The position numbers were made by a program, and so were the translations under genes. This document shows, piece by piece, positions 6,137-11,404 of a DNA stretch of 11,404 nucleotides. The notes beneath the pieces are model-generated. The model did not search any database. It was not told the DNA's origin and saw only the letters and a program-made list of their open reading frames with translations. This stretch comes from Thermoprotei archaeon (GTDB lineage: Archaea > Thermoproteota > Thermoprotei_A > Sulfolobales > Ignisphaeraceae). Every line of letters begins with the position of its first letter. The stretch's first letter is position 1. The stretch lies in contig QMXA01000006.1 of the NCBI GenBank assembly GCA_003661905.1, forward strand, positions 1 to 11,404, in the 5' to 3' direction.

Positions 6137-7195
6137 ATGGATCTGAAGAAAGTTCTTGAAAGAGCCTCTATAAGATCTTCAGGTGCCGTAATCATAGGCT
6201 CTAACATAATGGTGGACGGTCATGAACCTAATTATCCAATAAGAATAATTACACATATACATAGGGATCATATAAAGGACATAAACAAAAGTGTAAGAGA
6301 AGCTTCACTAATAATAGGAACACCACCAACATTAGAAATACTAAGAGAGTTAGGTTACATAATTCCTGAGCATAAGTCATTACCCTTAGGGTATGAAAAA
6401 TTCATAAAACTAGATGATGGTGAATTCAAACTCGTGCCTTCAAAACATGTAATAGGCTCAGCTCAGGTATTTTTTAGAGATTATATCTTAGGAATAGATA
6501 TAGGATATACAAGCGATTTCAAAGACCCAGGTAAGGGAACTCCAATAATGAACGTTGATGTATTAATAATTGAATCTACTTATGGTAAACCCGAATGGTC
6601 ACGACCTATGAAAGATGTAACTGAAGATCTATTTATTGACTTAGTTAAGCAATTATTAGCTCAGGGCCCTGTTTACATTTATGGATATCATGGCAAGCTT
6701 CAAGAGGCTATGCATATATTAAGATGTGGAGGTGTAATAGCACCATTTCTAGCTCCTTATAGAGTTTATAGAGTAAGTAAAATAACTGAGAAATATGGTT
6801 ATGAAATTGGTGAACTGTATTTAGAAACATCGGAAATGGCCAATGAAATTCTTAGAACTAAATGGTATGTACTCTTCGAACATTTGTCAAAAATAAGACA
6901 ACGAGTTATGAGTAGTTCCTTAAAGGCTCATCACATAATATTGACAGGTTGGGAATTTGAAACTGCCTGTAGGAGATTGAATGAGAGGATTTGGAGAATA
7001 GCTCTAAGTGATCATGGAGATTTCGAAGATTTAATGAGCTATGTATCTCAATCATCACCACAATTAGTTATAGTAGATAGAGCTAGAGGGGGTTCAGCAG
7101 CTGATGTATTTGCAAATGAAATTACGAAGAATCTTAGAATACGAGCAATACCTATGCCCATATCAGCACCTTCCATAGAATCTTTTATGAGATGA
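6137..7195 (+). CDS. Metallo-beta-lactamase-fold nuclease-like protein (COG1236 type)
   Basis: About 352 residues. Motif II THIHRDH gives H40, H42, D44 and H45. KHVIGSAQVFF gives H104, YTSDFKD gives D127, IIESTYG gives E146, and LSDHGDF near the C terminus gives H293. HVxGSAQ, the SDF aspartate, ESTYG and the later YGYHGKLQEA segment resemble both COG1236 beta-CASP RNA-processing exonucleases and bacterial ligase-associated DNA exonucleases, but the protein is shorter than archaeal CPSF-type enzymes and has no KH domains. A zinc-dependent nuclease acting on RNA or DNA is therefore likely; which substrate is unclear. GGTG at 6128-6131 lies five bases before ATG 6137, so I prefer it to ATG 6125. 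The gene converges with the next one, seven bases apart. Confidence 0.8.
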   Translation: MDLKKVLERASIRSSGAVIIGSNIMVDGHEPNYPIRIITHIHRDHIKDINKSVREASLIIGTPPTLEILRELGYIIPEHKSLPLGYEKFIKLDDGEFKLVPSKHVIGSAQVFFRDYILGIDIGYTSDFKDPGKGTPIMNVDVLIIESTYGKPEWSRPMKDVTEDLFIDLVKQLLAQGPVYIYGYHGKLQEAMHILRCGGVIAPFLAPYRVYRVSKITEKYGYEIGELYLETSEMANEILRTKWYVLFEHLSKIRQRVMSSSLKAHHIILTGWEFETACRRLNERIWRIALSDHGDFEDLMSYVSQSSPQLVIVDRARGGSAADVFANEITKNLRIRAIPMPISAPSIESFMR

Positions 7196-7202
7196 TGGAG
7201 TT

Positions 7203-7679
7203 TCACGTAATTCTTGTCCTAGGTATTAATGGAAAAGCTACAAATAGAGATACTAGGATTAAAACTCCTGATAGCCCTAGTATTAGCGCTAGGGCTAAGT
7301 AGTTACGTGGAATAGTTAGTGAACCTAGCTTTATAACCTCAAGACTTGCTACTAGACTTTTTCCTCCAATCTTAATTACGAATTTCTCAATACGAATTCT
7401 TTCCTTGGTCTTTTCCAATTCATTAATAACTTTAGCTATGTATGATTTATCTATAATTTTTTCTATTAGGGATTTACCAAGTTCTGTTCCTTCAATGTAT
7501 ACTACTTGCGAAACTCCATTGCTTTCCACTATTAATGCTGAGCTCTGCATAATTCCACTAATAAATAATGATACTCTATATTCTTCATATCTAAACACTT
7601 CCTCAAATATGTAGTGAGTTAATATAATAGGGATTATTAATGCTACTATGATTAACACTAGTAATAATGTTCTAGCCAA
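7203..7679 (-). CDS. Hypothetical protein with two membrane segments
   Basis: 158 residues and no recognised family. A hydrophobic segment at about 4-21 and another at about 127-149 flank a charged, mostly beta/alpha middle part of about 100 residues that probably lies outside the membrane; the tail PRTRIT is basic. The layout suggests a small surface or sensor-like protein, but no function can be assigned. The start is uncertain: the TTG at 7679 is nearly touched by GAGAGG, the region before it is duplicated, and an in-frame CTG at 7688 has an equally good GAGAGG six bases upstream. The gene shares an intergenic promoter region with the divergent stalk-protein gene. Confidence 0.6.
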   Translation of the reverse strand: MARTLLLVLIIVALIIPIILTHYIFEEVFRYEEYRVSLFISGIMQSSALIVESNGVSQVVYIEGTELGKSLIEKIIDKSYIAKVINELEKTKERIRIEKFVIKIGGKSLVASLEVIKLGSLTIPRNYLALALILGLSGVLILVSLFVAFPLIPRTRIT

Positions 7680-7700
7680 ACCTCTCAGCCTAAACCTCTC
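7674..7700 (-). repeat. Tandem duplication of the translation start region
   Basis: On the minus strand GAGAGGTTTAGGCT (7700 to 7687) is directly followed by GAGAGGTTTGGCT (7686 to 7674), identical except for one base deleted. Each copy contains an SD-like GAGAGG. This makes the start of the two-TM protein ambiguous. Confidence 0.55.
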
Positions 7701-7703
7701 TTG

Positions 7704-7734
7704 AATACTTATATAAACATAAATACTTATATAA
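7704..7734. promoter_or_regulatory. Duplicated bidirectional TATA region
   Basis: AATACTTATATAA occurs perfectly twice, at 7704-7716 and 7722-7734. Each contains the self-complementary TTATATAA, so each can work in either direction. The left box fits a minus-strand start near 7687 (two-TM gene), and the right box a plus-strand start near 7757 (stalk gene). Confidence 0.5.
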
Positions 7735-7762
7735 CTCTTTGTACTAGCACCGATAAGGATCT

Positions 7763-7780
7763 GGAGTAGTACGTGAGGTG
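7763..7780 (+). promoter_or_regulatory. Two competing SD sites before the stalk-protein gene
   Basis: GGAG at 7763-7766 is six bases before GTG 7773. GAGGTG at 7775-7780, the form used for the DHH gene and the last gene, is seven bases before ATA 7788. The second site matches the start expected from the protein family but points to a non-standard start codon. Confidence 0.5.
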
Positions 7781-7787
7781 GTGTGTC

Positions 7788-8120
7788 ATAGAGTACATAT
7801 ATGCAGCTCTACTACTACATGCAGCTAAGAAAGAAATAAATGAGGAGACATTACGTAGGGTTCTTGAAGCTGCAGGTATAGCAGTTGATGAAGTAAGATT
7901 AAAATCTCTAGTTGCTGCTATTAAGGAGATAAACATTGATGAGGTTTTGAAAGCAGCTGTAGCAGTTCCTGCTGCACCCGTAGCTGTAGCAGCTGCTCCA
8001 AGTGTACCAGCAGCCCCAGCCGAGGAGCGAAAGGAAGAAAAGAAAGAGGAGGAAAAAGAAGAAAAGAAAGAGCTCAGTGAGGAGGCTTTAGCAGAAGGGC
8101 TTGCAGCACTCTTCGGTTAA
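7788..8120 (+). CDS. rpl12: Large-subunit ribosomal stalk protein P1 (archaeal L12)
   Basis: The protein has the complete archaeal P1 layout. An N-terminal helical dimerisation domain (EYIYAALLLHAAKKEINEE..., LVAAIKEINIDEVLKAA) is followed by an Ala/Pro/Val hinge, a run of Lys/Glu and the conserved AALFG end that recruits translation factors such as aEF1A and aEF2. Family members start with Met directly before EYIYA. Here that codon is ATA at 7788, preceded by GAGGTG seven bases upstream, giving 110 residues. The alternative is GTG 7773, which adds five residues (MRWCV) not usual for the family. I chose 7788 from family and SD evidence, knowing AUA initiation is rare. The usual neighbours L11, L1 and L10 are absent here. 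It converges with the hexuloisomerase gene, seven bases apart. Confidence 0.93.
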   Translation: MEYIYAALLLHAAKKEINEETLRRVLEAAGIAVDEVRLKSLVAAIKEINIDEVLKAAVAVPAAPVAVAAAPSVPAAPAEERKEEKKEEEKEEKKELSEEALAEGLAALFG

Positions 8121-8124
8121 AGGA

Positions 8125-8129
8125 TTTTT
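8125..8129 (+). terminator. Short T-tract after the stalk-protein gene
   Basis: TTTTT begins four bases after the stop codon. Archaeal termination often needs only a T-run without a hairpin. It overlaps the stop codon of the convergent gene, so no dedicated spacer exists. Five Ts in AT-rich DNA is modest evidence. Confidence 0.35.
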
Positions 8130-8748
8130 AAAGCTCTATATTTGCATGTGCATTCCTCAAGTCCTCTTCAGATTTCTCGAGTCTATACATTAATTCAACA
8201 ATTAAGGCATCGAGAAATACCATAGCTGTGTCTTCGAATAATGTTCCTAATGGGGCTAGAGGTTCGTGTATTCCTAGAATTTGTCTAGCAAAGTAATCTT
8301 CCATTCTGCTTACTTTTGTTCTGCCAGGTATTTCAACAACTACATCGGCTATTGAAGCGAGTGGGGAATCAGGAAAGCTCGTTATGGCTATTACTTTAGC
8401 TTTAACAGTTTTGGCAGCTTCAGCAGCAGTTACTATGAGTTGTGTTCTTCCTGAGCCGGAAATAGCTATTACAACATCACCTTCCTTTACTGGTGGAACT
8501 ATAGTATCTCCCAATACATAGGCATTGAATCCTAAATGCATGAGTCTCATTGCAAAAGCTCTACCTACTAGACCACTTCTTCCAGCACCCATGACTAGTA
8601 TTATCTTTTGATCTTTGTAAGCTTCAAGAAGTGTCTCTATCATTTGCTCAACTTGATACCACCTTATCAGTCCTATTGCTGATGAAATGAATGATGTTAT
8701 TTCTCTCATAGCAGTGAAGAATTTATCGAGTTTAGTTGAAGCTGACAC
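8128..8748 (-). CDS. hxlB: 6-phospho-3-hexuloisomerase (SIS domain)
   Basis: 206 residues forming one SIS domain. GAGRSG (54-59) with the family-specific AFAMRLMHLGF, SGSGRT (97-102), PLAPLGTLFE (E172) and the terminal HANIE (H201) match archaeal PHI such as MJ1247. The enzyme interconverts D-arabino-3-hexulose 6-phosphate and fructose 6-phosphate. In archaea lacking the oxidative pentose phosphate pathway, this with hexulose-phosphate synthase runs the RuMP pathway backwards to supply ribulose 5-phosphate. The synthase gene is neither fused nor adjacent. The start is GTG 8748; no good SD is visible. An ATG at 8709 would remove the first 13 residues and fits family length slightly less well. 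It lies 50 bases after pyruvate kinase on the same strand, so cotranscription is possible. Confidence 0.93.
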   Translation of the reverse strand: MSASTKLDKFFTAMREITSFISSAIGLIRWYQVEQMIETLLEAYKDQKIILVMGAGRSGLVGRAFAMRLMHLGFNAYVLGDTIVPPVKEGDVVIAISGSGRTQLIVTAAEAAKTVKAKVIAITSFPDSPLASIADVVVEIPGRTKVSRMEDYFARQILGIHEPLAPLGTLFEDTAMVFLDALIVELMYRLEKSEEDLRNAHANIEL

Positions 8749-8798
8749 GAATTAGCCCTATAATGATTACTACATTTCAAAAAGAAAAACTTTACCTA

Positions 8799-10193
8799 TT
8801 AACCCATAAGTAGCTTTATTAGATGCATTCGTTCTTTAATTAGTCCATATGAGGCTACAGCTACTTCACCCTTCCTTAAAAATCCAGTAGATATAGCAAG
8901 CTCTATTACTTTTTCAAGACCTTCATCATAGCTCTTCGCTTCAACAATTACAGGCTCAACTCCCCAAACAATTCTTAATGCTCTAAGGGTTGATTCTTTA
9001 TTAGTTCCAACAATGAGTGGTGTTCTAGGTCTAAATCTTACTATATTTCTAGCTGTAGTTCCTTTAACTGAGAATACAATTAGTTTAGCCGACATCGCCC
9101 CGGCAAGATCTACTATGCCTTTTGCAAATTTAATGGGTGGAGAGGTTATTGAGGTTTCGATTCGTGGAGGATAAACTTTGGTTTCAGCTACCTTAATTAT
9201 TTTTTGAAGCCATTCAATAGCCTCAAGAGGGTACTTACCTATAGCAGTTTCATTAGTGAGCATGAGTGCATCTGCTCCTTCATGTACGGCTTCAACAATA
9301 TCTACAACTTCACTACGTGTAGGTATGGGGTTATTAATCATAGAATCTAGAAGTTGAGTAGCTACAATTACTGTACGACCTCTTTTAATAGATTCATAAA
9401 CTATTTCTTTCTGTAAATGTGGTATATTCTCAAGTCCAAATATCATTCCTAGATCTCCTCGTGCAACCAAAATAGCATCACTTTTCTCAATTATGTTGGT
9501 TAAATTCTTAATAGCACTTATAGTTTCTATCTTTGCTATTATCCTTATATCATTTGAAGACTTTCCGAGTTCCTCAATGTATTTCCTAACTACATCTATA
9601 TCTTGAGGCTTCCTTACACAACTTATACCAATATACGTAAAGTCTTTTTTAACCATGAATTCTAGATCTTTAATATCTTTACTTGTTAATACTGGTAAGT
9701 CGAAATCCTTCCCAACAACTACTAATGCTCTATGTGATTTTATAGTACCTTTAGTCTCTGCTTTAACTAGCGCATAATTTTCTGAAGTCTCAAGAACTCT
9801 AAGTCTTATCCTTCCATCATCCATAGATATTATGTCACTAGGTTCTAGAGATTTGAACACAACTTCATATGCTTGAGGAAGTGGAAGTACGTAATCACTA
9901 GCTCGTGCTCTATCTCTTATCTCAAGGCGAAGTTTCATTCCAGGCCATACTTCTAGAGGCTTATCCATTATTCCTAACCTTATTGAAGCACCTCGAAGAT
10001 CTCCTATTATAGCTACTTTTCTATTTGTAGCATTCTCCGCCTTCCTAATCATATTTATCCATTCATTAGCTACATTATGTGGTGTGTGAGCAAAATTTAT
10101 TCTTAAACCATCAATATTCCTTTTCAGGAAGTTCTCAACCATTTCATAATTTGCACTAGAAGGACCTAGAGTCACTATAACCTTGGTCCTCAT
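8799..10193 (-). CDS. pyk: Pyruvate kinase
   Basis: 464 residues, close to the usual length. Recognisable segments are TKVIVTLGPSS at the N terminus, RINFAH (R31, N33), the B-domain with MDDGRIRL, KIE (K221, E223), ARGDLGM (D247), ATQLLDSM (T279) with PTRSEVVDIVEAVHEGAD, and MLTNETAIGKYP. It converts phosphoenolpyruvate and ADP to pyruvate and ATP. The potassium-site region differs from the classical enzyme: NFSH reads NFAH, and DTKGPEIRT reads D65-LRGASIR-L. This suggests K+-independent or altered activation. The start is ATG 10193, five bases after a strong AGGAGGG (10199-10205); an upstream TTG at 10220 has no such support. The gene is divergent from the tRNA. Confidence 0.96.
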   Translation of the reverse strand: MRTKVIVTLGPSSANYEMVENFLKRNIDGLRINFAHTPHNVANEWINMIRKAENATNRKVAIIGDLRGASIRLGIMDKPLEVWPGMKLRLEIRDRARASDYVLPLPQAYEVVFKSLEPSDIISMDDGRIRLRVLETSENYALVKAETKGTIKSHRALVVVGKDFDLPVLTSKDIKDLEFMVKKDFTYIGISCVRKPQDIDVVRKYIEELGKSSNDIRIIAKIETISAIKNLTNIIEKSDAILVARGDLGMIFGLENIPHLQKEIVYESIKRGRTVIVATQLLDSMINNPIPTRSEVVDIVEAVHEGADALMLTNETAIGKYPLEAIEWLQKIIKVAETKVYPPRIETSITSPPIKFAKGIVDLAGAMSAKLIVFSVKGTTARNIVRFRPRTPLIVGTNKESTLRALRIVWGVEPVIVEAKSYDEGLEKVIELAISTGFLRKGEVAVASYGLIKERMHLIKLLMG

Positions 10194-10198
10194 AAATT

Positions 10199-10229
10199 CC
10201 CTCCTAATATGTAGAATCAAGGTTTAAAA
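10199..10229 (-). promoter_or_regulatory. pyk promoter and ribosome binding site
   Basis: On the minus strand TTTTAAA (10229 to 10223) is followed about 18 bases later by AGGAGGG (10205 to 10199) and the ATG at 10193. Transcription should start close to 10200-10205, giving a very short leader consisting of little more than the SD site. Confidence 0.45.
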
Positions 10230-10272
10230 TATGGAGATGAAACTATGGATGATTATCTGAATTAACATGAAA

Positions 10273-10280
10273 TTTAAAAA
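10273..10280 (+). promoter_or_regulatory. TATA element of the tRNA gene
   Basis: TTTAAAAA is centred about 34 bases before the mature 5' end of the tRNA, so transcription should begin near 10302, with a leader of roughly eight bases that includes TGGA. Confidence 0.45.
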
Positions 10281-10309
10281 ACCTCGCAAAAAATCACTAT
10301 CGAAGTGGA

Positions 10310-10376
<67 letters not shown>

Positions 10377-10398
<22 letters not shown>

Positions 10399-11135
10399 AT
10401 CTCTGCAGCTTTTTTCATTGAATTACCTAGACCAAGGTATATTAAAATTAAAGCAACTATGTAGAGTATTGCTACTCCAATACTTGCAAATTGCATAGCA
10501 CCTATGAATCCTACTCCCCTACCTATGAATTCTGTAATGAGCTTTAGTATAGCACCTACCTTGAGTACATCTATATTATATAGAGTGCTAATTCTATAGA
10601 ATCCTACAAAGACAAATACTTCAACTATTACTCCTAGGATAGCACCTATGAACAGTAATATTGCTCCTGTTAGTAATGGTGCTATTTTAGAGAATAATTT
10701 GATAATATCCTCAGTACTAAGCTCCTTAGTAAGCCATGGCATTAACTCTTTAATAAATTGTGAAATGCCCATGGATATAAATATCAAAGCCAATATCGTG
10801 AAGATTATGTGAATGGGCATTAAGTATGTGAATACTGTACGTACAGTGCAATACTCAGTTCTTTCACTACACATACCTTTCCATCCTTTGCTCATGTATA
10901 TGTAGTATAGTATAAGAATAGCTATGGCTAATCCGCCGAGGATAATTATCATGTTCATTATTGAAGATGCGAGAACGTCTATGTTCATACCTCTTGTAAA
11001 TAATTGGAAGAATAGTGCAACCATCACCACAATTACTGCAACTATAATTATTGGTATTGCAAGAAGCTCTACAAGAACAGCTCTTCTTAAATTTCTCAAC
11101 GAATTCACTAATAAGATACTGCTACTAGAGTCCAT
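10377..11135 (-). CDS. Multi-TM membrane protein, possibly DUF973-like
   Basis: 252 residues with about five hydrophobic segments (roughly 22-45, 60-82, 103-128, 150-178, 208-238) separated by short charged loops. A small loop contains two cysteines (CSERTEYC). The segment VGFYRISTLYNIDVLKVGAIL resembles my memory of crenarchaeal DUF973 proteins, which are membrane proteins of unknown function; this is a weak assignment. ATG 11135 has AGGTG nine bases upstream (11145-11149). The last codons (GAAGGI and the stop TGA) are the antisense of the tRNA-Thr 3' half, with the stop read from the T-loop. The C-terminal tail is therefore dictated by tRNA sequence. Confidence 0.75.
10410..10415 (+). terminator. 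T-tract terminator of the tRNA
   Basis: Six Ts begin 12 bases after the encoded CCA, suitable for archaeal T-run termination. On the other strand the same bases encode part of the lysine pair near the end of the membrane protein. Confidence 0.5.
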
Positions 11136-11156
11136 ACCAGTTCACACCTAAAGCTC

Positions 11157-11183
11157 CTCAGAAGCACAGTTAGAACTTCTGAG
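11157..11183. repeat. Inverted repeat in a divergent promoter
   Basis: CTCAGAAG (11157-11164) and CTTCTGAG (11176-11183) are perfect eight-base complements separated by 11 bases. The right arm abuts the TATA element, and the left arm covers the predicted minus-strand transcription start near 11162. The arms are centred 19 bases apart, about two DNA turns, as expected for a dimeric regulator. Confidence 0.55.
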
Positions 11184-11192
11184 ATATATAAA
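11184..11192. promoter_or_regulatory. Bidirectional TATA element
   Basis: ATATATAAA on the plus strand reads TTTATATAT on the minus strand. At about 26 bases it predicts a plus start near 11214 (30-base leader for the last gene) and a minus start near 11162 (27-base leader for the membrane protein). Confidence 0.45.
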
Positions 11193-11225
11193 GAGTTCTT
11201 AACAATATTATAGTAGTTATCGCAC

Positions 11226-11240
11226 TTCACTAGAGGTGAA
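11226..11240 (+). promoter_or_regulatory. SD site of the last gene within a small hairpin
   Basis: GAGGTGA (11233-11239) lies just before ATG 11244. TTCAC (11226-11230) is complementary to GTGAA (11236-11240), so the SD could pair in a five-base hairpin. At high growth temperature such a short hairpin would be weak. Confidence 0.4.
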
Positions 11241-11243
11241 ATA

Positions 11244-11404
11244 ATGAGTGAGCGATACTATACTAAGAAACTAGTTAATTTCTTCAAAGATCTAATGCCT
11301 ATGAATAATTTGAGTCATTATGATGATGTATCTGCAATAAACATGGGAATGTACTGGCTAGGAGTTAAGATTGATGGATTCTCAGCATTTAATAGCAAAT
11401 TTCC
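11244..11404 (+). CDS. Truncated gene, possibly AIR-synthase-related
   Basis: 53 codons are visible and the gene runs off the window. The start ATG follows a strong GAGGTGA. The visible protein begins MSERYYTKKLVNFFKDLMPM, then YDDVSAINMGMYWLGVKIDG and FSAFNSKFP. The pattern DD..AI..G....V.IDGFS recalls the N-terminal ATP-binding part of PurM/ThiL-type proteins (GDDA... then STD). This is a tentative resemblance from a short fragment. The coding call itself is well supported by the SD, promoter and protein-like composition. Confidence 0.65.
   Translation, partial: MSERYYTKKLVNFFKDLMPMNNLSHYDDVSAINMGMYWLGVKIDGFSAFNSKF

Noticed and set aside
7727..7936. Minus-strand 69-codon open frame opposite the stalk gene
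   Set aside because: It is the complement of alanine-rich P1 codons and overlaps both promoters.
10231..10260. Possible small C/D guide RNA or nine-codon ORF (GAGATGA ... CTGA) before the tRNA
   Set aside because: The C box has a mismatch, only one guide-length interval exists with no C'/D' pair, and the ORF has no SD site or promoter spacing.
10924..11151. Plus-strand 75-codon open frame opposite the multi-TM gene
   Set aside because: It mirrors hydrophobic codons of the minus gene, whose start has a proper AGGTG site and promoter.

Overview
The window looks like a compact, AT-rich genome of a thermophilic crenarchaeon (Thermoprotei, perhaps Desulfurococcales-like; the genus cannot be read from this stretch). 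The evidence is an archaeal P1/P2-type stalk protein, TYW1, a NucS/EndoMS nuclease, 6-phospho-3-hexuloisomerase, TATA-box promoters, GAGGTG-type Shine-Dalgarno (SD) sites, and a very GC-rich tRNA gene with a bulge-helix-bulge intron inside otherwise AT-rich DNA. No insertion sequence, CRISPR array, phage or plasmid gene is visible. No gene-free stretch exceeds 300 bases.

Left part (1-3254): a 5'-truncated UPF0282-type metallo-beta-lactamase-fold protein is followed by a calcineurin-like phosphoesterase. These converge, with overlapping stop codons, on a minus-strand pair: a DHH/DHHA1 phosphoesterase overlapping the mismatch/flap-type endonuclease NucS. The overlap suggests a DNA-repair operon.

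Middle (3255-7679): TYW1 (wyosine synthesis on tRNA-Phe) is transcribed divergently from the DHH gene. It is followed by a promoter region with a long imperfect palindrome and a possible 34-codon leaderless ORF, then a GT-C-like polytopic glycosyltransferase and a nuclease-like metallo-beta-lactamase protein. A two-TM hypothetical lies on the minus strand.

Right part (7680-11404): the two-TM gene and the ribosomal stalk gene rpl12/P1 diverge from a duplicated TATA region. The stalk gene seems to lack a standard start codon where its family begins. Pyruvate kinase and 6-phospho-3-hexuloisomerase follow on the minus strand. Next come an intron-containing tRNA-Thr(UGU), whose 3' end overlaps the tail of an antisense multi-TM gene, and a final truncated gene, possibly AIR-synthase-like.

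The genes are mostly housekeeping: DNA repair, tRNA modification, translation, and sugar-phosphate and pyruvate metabolism. No novel multi-gene system stands out. The points most worth a second look are the possible AUA start of P1, the tRNA/CDS antisense overlap and CCA-complementary tRNA leader, the altered K+-site residues of pyruvate kinase, and several inverted repeats placed on promoters.
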